From Herbaspirillum hiltneri N3 (GTDB lineage: Bacteria > Pseudomonadota > Gammaproteobacteria > Burkholderiales > Burkholderiaceae_D), in contig NZ_CP011409.1 of NCBI RefSeq assembly GCF_001267925.1, positions 3,782,001 through 3,846,000 of the forward strand: a stretch of DNA of 64,000 nt. The letters are read 5' to 3'. This document shows positions 1-7,914 of the stretch, in pieces. The stretch's first letter is position 1; every line of letters starts with the position of its first letter. The notes beneath the pieces are model-generated. The model had not been told where the DNA came from, ran no database searches, and worked only from the letters and a program-made list of their open reading frames with translations. A program made the position numbers and the translations under genes.

Positions 1-1
1 C

Positions 2-1282
2 GGCATCTCCGGCAAAGCCGGTAACATCAACGGAAAAAAACAGCCAGGCGGCAATCCGTTCGAAGCGCCGCGCCGCGGCGAATATCCGCAAAAGCCGCTG
101 GAGATAACCGAAGCCGGTTCGATCTTCCGGCAGACTGCCGAAAAATTGGGCTACCATCCGTTTCCCACTCCGGCCGCCAACTCCTCCGGCGTGTACACCA
201 ATCCGGACGGCCAGAAGCTCGGCCAGTGCCAGTATTGCGGCCACTGCGAACGCTTCATTTGTGAAGCGCAAGCCAAGGGTTCTCCGGAAGTCTTGCTGTA
301 TCCGATGCTCAAGCAGCGCAAGGGTTTTGAATTGCGTCTGAACAGCCATGTACTGGGCGTCAACTATGATCAGAAGGCCAAGCGCGTCACGGGCGTGCGT
401 TATCTCGACCTGCTTAGTGGCCAGGAATACGAACAGCCGGCGGATGTCGTGGTGCTGGGCGCGTTCACCATGACCAACACCAAGCTGCTCCTGCTAGACA
501 AGATCGGCACCCCCTATGATCCATCCACCGGCAAGGGCGTGGTCGGTAAAAACTTCTGCTACCAGACCACCTCGTCGGTGAACGTCTTCATGAAGGACCG
601 CTGGACCAACCCGTTCCTGTCCACCGGCAGCACCGGCACGGTGATTGACGACTTCAACAACGACAACTTTGACCATACCGGCCTCGGCTTCCTCGGCGGT
701 GGCATGATCAGCGCCAACATGTTCAGCGGCCGTCCCATTGTTGCACGCCGCCTGCCGCCGGGCACGCCCCGCTGGGGCACCAAGTGGAAGCAGGCCAACG
801 TCGACTGGTATGCACACTCTTTCGGCATGTCGATCCAGGGCAGCTGTTATCCGAACACGGAGAACTTCCTCGACCTCGATCCGGTATACAAGGACGCTTA
901 CGGCCAGCCACTGGTACGCATGACTTTTGACTGGCGCGACAACGAAACCAAGATGTCGGCATACGTCACCAAGAAGATGGAAGACATCGCCAAGGCCATG
1001 GGAGCCGACATCGTCGGTCCGGCGGTACCACGAAAAAGTCCGTTCGACATCCGAGCGTACCAGACCACGCACATCACCGGTGGCACCGCTATGGGTTCTG
1101 ATCCGTCGCACAGCGTCGTCTCGCCGCACTTGCAGCATTGGGATGCTCAGAATCTGTTCGTGGTCGGCGCATCGGTGTTTCAGCACAACGCCGGCTACAA
1201 CCCGACCGGCCCGCTGGCGGCACTGGCGCTGCGACTAGGCGACGACTTGGTGCAATACGTGCAGCGTCCACGCATGCTGTGA
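2..1282 (+). CDS. GMC-family flavoprotein dehydrogenase (gluconate 2-dehydrogenase large-subunit type), 5' truncated
   Basis: The reading frame is open from the window edge, so the N-terminal FAD-binding part lies upstream and only about 426 C-terminal residues are visible. The GMC C-terminal domain is clear: THITGGTAMG holds the conserved active-site His and FQHNAGYNPTGP the second conserved His/Asn segment. GMC enzymes of this branch oxidise sugars, sugar acids or alcohols on the periplasmic side and pass electrons to a c-type cytochrome. The cytochrome c gene 36 bp downstream fits that role. The exact substrate (gluconate, sorbose or another polyol) cannot be read from this fragment. A small third subunit, common in gluconate dehydrogenase, is not between the two genes and may lie upstream. 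Confidence 0.8.
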   Translation, partial: GISGKAGNINGKKQPGGNPFEAPRRGEYPQKPLEITEAGSIFRQTAEKLGYHPFPTPAANSSGVYTNPDGQKLGQCQYCGHCERFICEAQAKGSPEVLLYPMLKQRKGFELRLNSHVLGVNYDQKAKRVTGVRYLDLLSGQEYEQPADVVVLGAFTMTNTKLLLLDKIGTPYDPSTGKGVVGKNFCYQTTSSVNVFMKDRWTNPFLSTGSTGTVIDDFNNDNFDHTGLGFLGGGMISANMFSGRPIVARRLPPGTPRWGTKWKQANVDWYAHSFGMSIQGSCYPNTENFLDLDPVYKDAYGQPLVRMTFDWRDNETKMSAYVTKKMEDIAKAMGADIVGPAVPRKSPFDIRAYQTTHITGGTAMGSDPSHSVVSPHLQHWDAQNLFVVGASVFQHNAGYNPTGPLAALALRLGDDLVQYVQRPRML

Positions 1283-1318
1283 TGAAAAACAGCGATTGAA
1301 ATTTTTCAGGAGTCAACA

Positions 1319-1702
1319 ATGATGAATAAAATACCGCAACTACGTCAGGCAGTACTTACTGCCGCGATCGTACTGGCAGGTGCTGCGACACCTGCACATG
1401 CGCAAGACGTCAACGCCGGAAAACAAGTCTATGCGCAATGCGCGGCGTGCCATGCCGTGACAGCGAGCAACGGCGTCGGCCCCGGCCTGCTGGGGATTGT
1501 CGGCCGCAGGTCGGCGGCGGCGCCAGGCTTTCGCTACAGCCCGGCGCTCAAACGCGCCAATCTGACATGGGATGAAAAGACCCTCGACACCTACATCGCC
1601 GATCCGCAAAAAGTGGTGCCGGGCAATCTGATGCCCTTCTCCGGCATTGCCGACGCCAGGCAGCGCGCCGATCTGATTGCGTATCTGAATACGATCAAAT
1701 AA
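1319..1702 (+). CDS. Periplasmic class I c-type cytochrome
   Basis: A 127-residue protein with a Sec signal peptide (about residues 1-29, ending AHAQ), one haem attachment motif CAACH at residues 41-45, and a Met-ligand segment near the C terminus (GNLMPFSGI). This is the size and layout of small monohaem cytochromes c. A GGAG-like ribosome site lies just ahead of ATG 1319; a second ATG follows directly. It sits 36 bp after the GMC dehydrogenase and is probably co-transcribed, acting as its electron acceptor and passing electrons to the respiratory chain. That partnership is inferred from position. Confidence 0.85.
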   Translation: MMNKIPQLRQAVLTAAIVLAGAATPAHAQDVNAGKQVYAQCAACHAVTASNGVGPGLLGIVGRRSAAAPGFRYSPALKRANLTWDEKTLDTYIADPQKVVPGNLMPFSGIADARQRADLIAYLNTIK

Positions 1703-1720
1703 GCAGTCCGGGCCTGTCCG

Positions 1721-1746
1721 CCAGCACGGCTTGTGGTTCGTGCTGG
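1721..1746 (+). terminator. Hairpin after the cytochrome c gene
   Basis: Perfect 8-bp stem (CCAGCACG at 1721-1728 with CGTGCTGG at 1739-1746) and a 10-nt loop, starting 18 bp past the cytochrome stop. There is no real T tract after it, so it is at best a weak terminator or a transcript-end stabiliser. Confidence 0.4.
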
Positions 1747-1764
1747 AATTCTGTGAGATCGGCG

Positions 1765-1942
1765 GAGATTTCCAGTGTCCGAAAACTGCTGAGGCCGTGT
1801 AAAAACGTGGAGAATTCCAAGCCATCGAAAAATCGGCATTCGTTCAATTTTCTCAATATCGGGAAGAGTCTTTCTCTCCACGATTTTTTTGAAAATTTGC
1901 GTTTTTACACAGCCTCGGTCGTTTTTGGACGTTGGTCGTCTC
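1765..1942. repeat. IS/MITE-like inverted-repeat element (remnant)
   Basis: Two outward-facing arms: 1791-1807 (GAGGCCGTGTAAAAACG) is the reverse complement of 1900-1916 with one mismatch. By hand alignment the similarity extends outward to 43-bp arms (1765-1807 against 1900-1942) with 33 of 43 positions matching. The AT-rich interior of about 92 bp holds no transposase. Ends of the form GAGGCxGTGTAAAAACG resemble insertion-sequence terminal repeats, so this may be a small non-autonomous element or the joined ends of a deleted IS. No clear target duplication is visible. The element abuts the broken cytochrome gene at 1943-2094. Confidence 0.55.
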
Positions 1943-2094
1943 TTCAGCGGACCTGAACCTTCCGCATCCGCCCCGTGGCACATCGCGCATCTTCCAATGA
2001 GCAGCGTCTCTCCATTGCCGGCATAGGCAGAGGACATCGGCATCATGCCCGAGGCGATAAGCAACTACGGCAGAAGAAGCTTGGCGCTCCACAT
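1943..2094 (-). pseudogene. Truncated cytochrome c gene with an internal stop
   Basis: On the minus strand a strong ribosome site (GGGAGGAAGAGG) precedes ATG 2094. Translation gives MWSAKLLLP, then a TAG stop at 2067-2065 (codon 10), then in the same frame LLIASGMMPMSSAYA, which completes a signal peptide, followed by a haem motif CAMCHG. The frame runs into the inverted-repeat element near 1943, and no Met-ligand half follows. The visible pieces (Shine-Dalgarno, signal peptide, CxxCH) show a real cytochrome gene that has lost its 3' half and gained a nonsense mutation. A TTG restart at 2064 is possible but would give a very short leader. Confidence 0.7.
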
Positions 2095-2162
2095 TGCCTC
2101 TTCCTCCCAGCCAATACATCGATACAGCATTCTGTTTTGATCCTTTCACAAACATAAAACGC

Positions 2163-3074
2163 CTACCCCTTGTTCGCCCACCCTGCTTCCCTGGCAAACC
2201 ACGTCGTCAAAAAATCAATAAATGCACTGACCTTGGCAGAAAGATGCGCGCGCTCCGGGTAGACGGCAAAGATATCCGCTCCCGGCAGCGACCATTCTCC
2301 CAGCACCTGCACCAGCTTGCCGGCCTTGATGTAGGCATGCACATCCCATTCGGAACGCATCAGGATGCCGTGGCCTTCCAGCGCCCATACGACCCCGGTT
2401 TCGCCGTCGTTGGTGCTCAGGCTGCCCCGGACTTTGACGGTCTCTTGCTTGCTGCCGCGCGCGAGATGCCAGGTGCCGTAGGCGGCGTCGCTTTCGCGCA
2501 AGACGATGCATTGGTGCGTTTGCAGGTCTCTGGGGACTAACGGCGTACCGGCTCTTTTCAGGTAGGCCGGCGCGGCGCAAAGCAATCTCTTGTTCGAGAC
2601 GATTTTCCTGGCGACCATTCTTGAGTCCGGCACGGTGCCGAACCAAATGCCGATGTCGAATGCCTTGTCGGCCAGGTTGATGGAGCGGTCGGTGAGTTCC
2701 AGCTGCACCTCCACTTCCGGATAGCGCCGTACGAATGCCGCGATCGCCGGCGTGATGTGGCGCCGGCCGAACCCGAAGGTGGCGTTGACCCGCAGCATGC
2801 CCTTGGGGACGCCGCGGCTGCTGGAGACCGTCTGCTCCAGTTCCTGCAGTTCCGCCAGCAGCTTGGCGCCGGTCGCCAGGTACACCTCGCCTTCATGCGT
2901 CACGCTGATGCGGCGCGTGGTGCGATTGAGCAGTCTGACGCCGAGTCGCTTTTCGATCTGTGCCAGCCGCGACGTCACCGCCGGCGGTGTGACGCCCAGC
3001 TCTCTGGCAAGCGAAGCCAGCGATCCCTGCTTCACCAGCTGAATGAAAAACTCCAGGTCGGATACACGGTCCAT
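2163..3074 (-). CDS. LysR-family regulator (DmlR-like)
   Basis: A 303-residue LysR-type regulator. The N-terminal winged helix-turn-helix (about residues 1-60; ...SLASLARELGVTPPAVTSRLAQIEKRLGVRLLNR split across the recognition helix) is followed by the effector-binding domain (about 90-295). The stretch RVNATFGFGRRHITPAIAAF is typical of the DmlR/TtuA-like branch, whose members control malate and tartrate genes. It is transcribed divergently from the leuC-like gene across about 144 AT-rich bp, the usual arrangement for a LysR regulator and its target, so it probably controls the hydro-lyase/transporter genes in response to a hydroxyacid. A paralogue of the same branch lies at 16262-17185. Confidence 0.88.
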   Translation of the reverse strand: MDRVSDLEFFIQLVKQGSLASLARELGVTPPAVTSRLAQIEKRLGVRLLNRTTRRISVTHEGEVYLATGAKLLAELQELEQTVSSSRGVPKGMLRVNATFGFGRRHITPAIAAFVRRYPEVEVQLELTDRSINLADKAFDIGIWFGTVPDSRMVARKIVSNKRLLCAAPAYLKRAGTPLVPRDLQTHQCIVLRESDAAYGTWHLARGSKQETVKVRGSLSTNDGETGVVWALEGHGILMRSEWDVHAYIKAGKLVQVLGEWSLPGADIFAVYPERAHLSAKVSAFIDFLTTWFAREAGWANKG

Positions 3075-3218
3075 TATTAAAATTAACTAAATAATAAATG
3101 TAATTAATATGAATTATAAATATCCGCAGAATTATTACACTTCCTCCTCATGAAGTGCGCAAAAGTTTTTGCGCAGCTTGAAGCCCGCGAACGCACGAGC
3201 GCACAAGGAGGAGGCAAC
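3075..3218. promoter_or_regulatory. Divergent control region, LysR gene / leuC-like operon
   Basis: The first 60 bp are strongly AT-rich and contain a near-palindrome ATTAAT-ATG-AATTAT, a plausible LysR operator/promoter zone. Closer to leuC are CACTTC...GAAGTG arms (8-nt gap) and a hairpin TGCGCAAAA (3156-3164) with TTTTGCGCA (3167-3175) that would sit in the leuC leader. No exact -35/-10 pair is assigned. Confidence 0.45.
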
Positions 3219-4634
3219 ATGGCAAGGACGCTGTATCAAAAACTGGTGGAATCACATACGGTGGCGCGGCTCGACGAGCAGAACGTGCTGCTCTATGCCG
3301 ACCTGCACATCATGAACGAATACACCAGCCCGCAGGCATTCGCCGGGCTGCACGAAGCCGGACGCCCGGTGGCCGTGCCGGGCCAGCACTTGTCGGTGGT
3401 GGACCATATCATCCCGACGCATCCGGTGAGTTTCCGGATCATCCAGGATCCGTCGTCCGCGCTGCAAGCCAGCAATCTCGCAAAAAACTGCAGCGAACAC
3501 GGCATCGTGCTGTTCGACACCAACGATGCCTTGCAGGGCATCGAACACGTCATCGCGCCGGAACTGGGCATGATCCGCCCCGGCATGGTGGTGCTGTGCG
3601 GCGACAGCCACACCACGACCTATGGCGCGTTCGGCGCGCTCGGCTTTGGCATCGGCACGTCGGAAGTCGAGCACGTGCTGGCGACCCAGACGCTGGTGTA
3701 CCGGCTGGCCAGGGACATGCGCATCCGCGTGGATGGCGTGCTGCCGCCGGGCTCCAGCGCCAAGGACCTGATCATGTACATCATCGGCTGTATCGGCGCC
3801 CAAGGCGCGCGCGGCTACGTGGTGGAGTTTCAGGGGAGCGCCATCGCGGCGCTGTCGATGGAAGCGCGCATGACTCTCTGCAACATGGCCGTGGAAGCCG
3901 GCGCACGCGGCGCCCTGGTCGCCCCCGATGACGCCGCCATCCGATACGTAATGGAACACGCGCCGGAAATCGCCGCTCAGTACAAGGATGCCGCACTTGC
4001 GGACTGGGCGACGCTGCAGAGCGACAGCGGCGCCGCGTTCGATGTCGAACATGTATTCGATGCGAATGAAGTCGCCCCTTACGTCACCTGGGGCACCAGC
4101 CCCGACCAGGCCGTGCCGGTAACCGGAAAAGTCCCCGCGCCGGCATCCGAACTAGACCCCGTGGTGCGCGCCGCATCGGAACAGGCGCTGCGCTACACCG
4201 GCCTGCAAAGCGGCACGAACATGGAAGGCATTGCCGTGCAACGGGTGTTCATCGGCTCGTGCACCAATGCCCGTATCGAAGATCTGCGCATCGTGGCGGG
4301 CATCGTCAAGGGACGCAAAGTGGCGCCGTCGGTGCGCGCCATGGTGGTGCCGGGATCCGGCGCCGTGCGCAGGCAGGCCGAGCGGGAAGGCATCGCCAGG
4401 ATACTGATGGACAGCGGTTTCGAGTGGCGCCAGCCAGGCTGCTCCATGTGCCTGGCGATGAACGACGATTTCCTGCTGCCGGGCGAGCGCTGCGCCTCCA
4501 CCACCAACAGAAACTTCGAAGGACGCCAGGGACGCGGCGGCATCACGCATCTGATGAGCCCGGCGATGGCGGCCGCAGCGGCCATTACCGGCTACATCAC
4601 CGATGTTCGCAAATTAGGAGAAAACCATGTCTGA
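3219..4634 (+). CDS. leuC: LeuC-type hydro-lyase large subunit (aconitase superfamily)
   Basis: Start chosen at ATG 3219 because AAGGAGGAGG lies just ahead; an in-frame upstream ATG at 3150 has no comparable site. The 471-residue product has the aconitase-family [4Fe-4S] cysteines in FIGSCTNARIEDLR and GCSMCLAMNDD, plus the substrate-loop motif CGDSHTTTYGAFGALGFGIG. LeuC with LeuD normally isomerises isopropylmalate in leucine synthesis, but the same scaffold also serves citramalate, homoaconitate and dimethylmalate. Here leuB and leuA are absent and the partners are a LysR regulator and a 2-hydroxycarboxylate transporter, so a catabolic 2-hydroxyacid dehydratase/isomerase is at least as likely. 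Overlaps leuD by 8 nt, implying coupled translation. Confidence 0.85.
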   Translation: MARTLYQKLVESHTVARLDEQNVLLYADLHIMNEYTSPQAFAGLHEAGRPVAVPGQHLSVVDHIIPTHPVSFRIIQDPSSALQASNLAKNCSEHGIVLFDTNDALQGIEHVIAPELGMIRPGMVVLCGDSHTTTYGAFGALGFGIGTSEVEHVLATQTLVYRLARDMRIRVDGVLPPGSSAKDLIMYIIGCIGAQGARGYVVEFQGSAIAALSMEARMTLCNMAVEAGARGALVAPDDAAIRYVMEHAPEIAAQYKDAALADWATLQSDSGAAFDVEHVFDANEVAPYVTWGTSPDQAVPVTGKVPAPASELDPVVRAASEQALRYTGLQSGTNMEGIAVQRVFIGSCTNARIEDLRIVAGIVKGRKVAPSVRAMVVPGSGAVRRQAEREGIARILMDSGFEWRQPGCSMCLAMNDDFLLPGERCASTTNRNFEGRQGRGGITHLMSPAMAAAAAITGYITDVRKLGENHV

Positions 4635-5334
4635 CACGACCGGCATCGCGGATATTTCGAATATTGCGGATACCTCGCGCATCGAAGGCATCGCCGCATC
4701 GCTGCCCACCCCGAATCTGGATACCGACCAGATCATGCCCAAGCAGTTCTTGCGCGGCATCGATAAAACCGGCCTGGACCGAGGCTTGCTGTATGACCTG
4801 CGCCATGACGCCGATCACCGGCTGCGCCCCGATTTCGTTCTCAACCAGCCGGCGTATCAGGGCGCCTCTATCATCGTCGCCGGCAGCAATTTCGGCTGCG
4901 GTTCGAGCCGCGAACACGCGGTGTGGGGCTTGCAGCAATTCGGCATCCGCGCGGTCATCGCCCCCAGTTTCGGCGAGATTTTTTACAGCAACGCCATGAA
5001 CAACCGCTTGCTGCTGGTGATGCTGCCTGAAACGGACGTGCAAAGAATCATGGAAGACGTGTCCGATCCGCTGACCAGCGAGGTGCTGATCGACGTCAAC
5101 AGCATGACGGTCAGGAGCCGCAGAGTGGAAGCCGCATTCAGCCTGTCGGCCCGGCATCGTCGCATGTTCCTCGAGGGCCTCGACGTCATCGGCGCGACCT
5201 TGTCGCTGCAAGACGAGATCAGCGCGTTCCAGCAGCAGCACTGGCAACGACGTCCTTGGCTGCATGACATCGCTCACGCCACAAGAGCACGCATCAACGC
5301 AAGCTCGCCCGCCAAACCCTCAGGTAACCGCTAG
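4627..5334 (+). CDS. leuD: LeuD-type hydro-lyase small subunit
   Basis: A 235-residue small (swivel-domain) subunit partnering the LeuC-type protein. Signature segments are LPTPNLDTDQIMPKQFL near the N terminus and AGSNFGCGSSREHAVWGL, the substrate-recognition loop; RAVIAPSFGEIFYSNAMNN follows. It is longer than most LeuD proteins (about 200-215 residues), with roughly 25 extra N-terminal residues containing an imperfect repeat (GIADISNIADTS). It begins inside the end of leuC. Substrate as argued for its partner: isopropylmalate or, more likely here, another branched 2-hydroxydicarboxylate. Confidence 0.85.
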   Translation: MSDTTGIADISNIADTSRIEGIAASLPTPNLDTDQIMPKQFLRGIDKTGLDRGLLYDLRHDADHRLRPDFVLNQPAYQGASIIVAGSNFGCGSSREHAVWGLQQFGIRAVIAPSFGEIFYSNAMNNRLLLVMLPETDVQRIMEDVSDPLTSEVLIDVNSMTVRSRRVEAAFSLSARHRRMFLEGLDVIGATLSLQDEISAFQQQHWQRRPWLHDIAHATRARINASSPAKPSGNR

Positions 5335-5351
5335 CAGCATTTCTTGAATCA

Positions 5352-5389
5352 AGCGGCGGCCGGCCACACAAGAAAAAAAGGCCGCCGCT
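5352..5389 (+). promoter_or_regulatory. Intercistronic hairpin between leuD and the transporter gene
   Basis: Perfect 10-bp GC-rich stem (AGCGGCGGCC 5352-5361 with GGCCGCCGCT 5380-5389) with an 18-nt A-rich loop in the 73-bp gap. There is no T tract, so it more likely tunes mRNA stability or partial read-through than ends transcription. Confidence 0.45.
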
Positions 5390-5407
5390 CCACCTACGGA
5401 GACACAC

Positions 5408-6730
5408 ATGGAAGCAACTTCAATCGCGTCACCACGCACCCGGCAAGGCATATGGCAAGCCATCAGCAACTATAAAATCGGGCCGCTGCCTTTGCCGGTC
5501 TATGTCGCCATCGCGGCGATCACCATCCTTGCCGCAACCAACAAGAAGCTGCCCAACGACATGATCGGCGGCTTTGCCGTGCTGATGCTCGCCGGATTTC
5601 TGCTCGGCGAAATCGGCAGTCGGCTGCCCGTCTTCAAGCACATCGGCGGCGCGGCGATTCTGTGCCTGTTTGTGCCTTCGGCGCTGATCGGCTTCAAGCT
5701 GATGGATCCGGAAATGCTCAAGGCCATCACCACCACCATGAAGACGGCGAATCTGCAGTATCTGTACATCGCCTGCCTGGTTGCCGGCAGCATCCTCGGC
5801 ATGAGCCACAAGGTGCTGGTGCAGGGCTTCATGCGCATGTTCCCGCCCCTGCTGATCGGCTCGATCGTCGCCATCGCGGTGGGCATTTCCGTCGGCTGGC
5901 TGTTTGGCTACACGCCCAGGCACACCTTCTTCTTCATCATCATTCCGATCTTCGGCGGCGGCATCGGCGAAGGAATACTGCCGCTCTCCATCGGCTATTC
6001 CGAAATCCTCGGCAAGCCGCAGGCAGAACTGATCGCCATGCTGGTCCCTGCTGCACTGCTGGGCAATGTCGTCGCGATTCTGTCGAGCGGTGTGCTGCGC
6101 TGGATTGGCGACAAGAAGCCGCATCTGAATGGCAACGGCTTCCTGGTCAAGTCCGGGGAAGATGTCGACCTGCTCAAGACCGATCACACCAATGTCCCGA
6201 TTGACCTCGGCCTGATGGGCGCCGGCCTGCTGGTCAGCTGCGCCTTCTTCATCCTCGGCGCGGTGCTGTCGGAATACACCGGCATTCCCGGTCCTATCCT
6301 GATGATCATCAGCGCGGCCTTGCTGAAGGTGGTCAAGCTGGTTCCCGAGAAAGTCGAACTGGGCGCCTACCAGATGTACAAGTTCGTTTCCGGCAACCTG
6401 ACGTTTGCCATCCTGGTCGGCCTGGGTGCGCTGTTTGTATCGTGGAAAGATCTGGTGCATGCCTTCACGCCGGCTTACTTCGCAGTCTGCGCCGCTACCG
6501 TGGTTTCGCTGGTGGCATCCGGCTTCTTCGTCGGCAAGTGGCTCAACATGTATCCGGTGGAGTCGGGCATCGTCACGGCATGCCACAGCGGCCTGGGAGG
6601 AACCGGCGACGTTGCGATTCTGTCCGCGTCCAATCGCATGGGGCTGATGCCGTTCGCACAGATCTCCACGCGCATCGGCGGCGCCGTCATGATCGTGTGC
6701 GCCACCCTTCTGCTGAAATTCTTCAGCTAG
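5408..6730 (+). CDS. 2-hydroxycarboxylate transporter family symporter (CitS/MalP/MaeN type)
   Basis: A 440-residue polytopic membrane protein of the 2HCT family, which imports citrate, malate or related 2-hydroxycarboxylates with Na+ or H+, or in exchange for lactate. The two re-entrant-loop GGxG motifs that line the binding site are present: FGGGIGEGILPLSIGYSE and SGLGGTGDVAILSASNRMG. About 11-13 hydrophobic segments are visible. It lies 73 bp after leuD with its own ribosome site and is probably the uptake step for the acid processed by the LeuCD-type enzyme. The family is certain; the substrate is inferred. Confidence 0.85.
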   Translation: MEATSIASPRTRQGIWQAISNYKIGPLPLPVYVAIAAITILAATNKKLPNDMIGGFAVLMLAGFLLGEIGSRLPVFKHIGGAAILCLFVPSALIGFKLMDPEMLKAITTTMKTANLQYLYIACLVAGSILGMSHKVLVQGFMRMFPPLLIGSIVAIAVGISVGWLFGYTPRHTFFFIIIPIFGGGIGEGILPLSIGYSEILGKPQAELIAMLVPAALLGNVVAILSSGVLRWIGDKKPHLNGNGFLVKSGEDVDLLKTDHTNVPIDLGLMGAGLLVSCAFFILGAVLSEYTGIPGPILMIISAALLKVVKLVPEKVELGAYQMYKFVSGNLTFAILVGLGALFVSWKDLVHAFTPAYFAVCAATVVSLVASGFFVGKWLNMYPVESGIVTACHSGLGGTGDVAILSASNRMGLMPFAQISTRIGGAVMIVCATLLLKFFS

Positions 6731-6778
6731 ACCGGAACGATTGTCGGTTAGTGCAGTGTCCACCGTGCGGGCGCCGCA

Positions 6779-7015
6779 CTACTGAACCGCGACCTGCAAA
6801 TCGGCGGTATGCGCCTTCACCGCCGCCAATACGATCTCGCTCAGTTCCGAGCCGCCCTCCTGCTCCACATACTCGAGCAAAGCGCGGCGCATGCGCGGCT
6901 CCCAGAAACGCTTGATGTGCGCGGCAAGATCTTTTTCGGCTTGCGCGCGATCCGGCATGGTCGAGAAAAAATCGCCGATCTGGTTGGCCATCTTGACGAG
7001 GTGCTGAAGGTTCAT
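6779..7015 (-). CDS. fdsD: Formate dehydrogenase subunit delta (FdsD)
   Basis: A 78-residue soluble protein with the FdsD pattern MANQIGDFF near the N terminus and HIKRFWEPRMRRALLEYVE in the middle. FdsD is the small last gene of fdsGBACD operons. It is needed for assembly or stability of the NAD-dependent molybdenum formate dehydrogenase and has no cofactor motif. It lies 29 bp after fdhD and is the last gene of the minus-strand operon. A short GTGCGG/CCGCAC hairpin (6765-6779) overlaps its stop and separates it from the convergent transporter gene. Confidence 0.88.
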   Translation of the reverse strand: MNLQHLVKMANQIGDFFSTMPDRAQAEKDLAAHIKRFWEPRMRRALLEYVEQEGGSELSEIVLAAVKAHTADLQVAVQ

Positions 7016-7044
7016 GATGTTGTCTCGATTCTGTTAGATCATCG

Positions 7045-7884
7045 TCAGACCAGGCGATGCGATCCGGCATAGACGACATGTCCTTGCCGCCGCACGAAGC
7101 CGATCAGCGTAACGTCGGTTTCCTTCGCCAGCCGGATCGCCAGCGCGGTCGGCGCCGAAATCGCGGCGATGAAGCCGATGCCGACGGTGGCCGCCTTTTG
7201 CACCATTTCGTAACTGGCGCGGCTGGTGATGATCACGGCGCCTGCCGAAAAGTCCTGCTTGTCTTCGGCCAATGCGCCGATCAGTTTGTCGAGTGCGTTG
7301 TGGCGGCCGACGTCTTCGCGCACCAGCTTGATCTTGCCGTCGCGGCCCAGCCATGCCGCCGCATGCGTGGCGCCGGTCTGCTGCTGCAGTTGCTGCTGCG
7401 CCTGCATCGCCTCCAGCGCCGCATGCAGCGTGCCGGCGGAAAATTGCAGCGCGCCGGCCTGCACCGCCGCCGGATGGCGCACCGCCTGCTCCAGCGTTTC
7501 CGCGCCGCACAAGCCGCAGCCGGTGCGGCCGGTCAGATTGCGGCGTTTTTCCTTCAGCGCGACAAAACGCTCGGTGGCCACGTTCATCTGCACCTGGATA
7601 CCTTCGGCGCCCTGCACGATCTCGCAATCATAGAGTTCGCCGGGATCGGCCAGGATGCCTTCGGTCAATGAAAAGCCGAGCGCAAAATCTTCCAGGTCGG
7701 CCGGCGTAGCCATCATCACGGCGTGCGAAATGCCGTTGTACTCCAGCGCGATCGGGACTTCTTCGGCGACCACGTCGGTGACGGCTTCACACCGGCCGTC
7801 GCGCCATTTCTCCACCTCGACGCGAGCCGCCGTAGCGAACTCCGCAGGGGTGTCGTCGGGCGAAGGAATGGGACATGCGTTCAT
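7045..7884 (-). CDS. fdhD: Formate dehydrogenase accessory sulfurtransferase FdhD (FdsC)
   Basis: A 279-residue FdhD-family protein. FdhD/FdsC passes sulfur to the molybdenum bis-guanine dinucleotide cofactor, or carries the sulfurated cofactor, before insertion into FdsA. The functional cysteine loop is seen in GRTGCGLCGAETLEQ (CxxC). Conserved blocks include EVPIALEYNGISHAVMMATP and the C-terminal TRASYEMVQKAA...GIGFIAAISAPT region. It sits between fdsA and fdsD, exactly as in other betaproteobacterial fds operons. Confidence 0.92.
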   Translation of the reverse strand: MNACPIPSPDDTPAEFATAARVEVEKWRDGRCEAVTDVVAEEVPIALEYNGISHAVMMATPADLEDFALGFSLTEGILADPGELYDCEIVQGAEGIQVQMNVATERFVALKEKRRNLTGRTGCGLCGAETLEQAVRHPAAVQAGALQFSAGTLHAALEAMQAQQQLQQQTGATHAAAWLGRDGKIKLVREDVGRHNALDKLIGALAEDKQDFSAGAVIITSRASYEMVQKAATVGIGFIAAISAPTALAIRLAKETDVTLIGFVRRQGHVVYAGSHRLV

Positions 7885-7914
7885 TGACTGCTTCTTTCTC
7901 TATTGCGTTGTTCG

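Noticed and set aside
1591..2064. Minus-strand frame as an intact 157-residue haem protein
   Set aside because: Only the first 40 residues look like a cytochrome; the rest crosses the inverted-repeat element and runs antisense into the living cytochrome gene, and the natural start is cut off by TAG.
3219..5334. Plain leucine biosynthesis operon
   Set aside because: No leuB or leuA here; a LysR regulator and hydroxycarboxylate symporter are the neighbours. The family call is kept but the pathway call is not.
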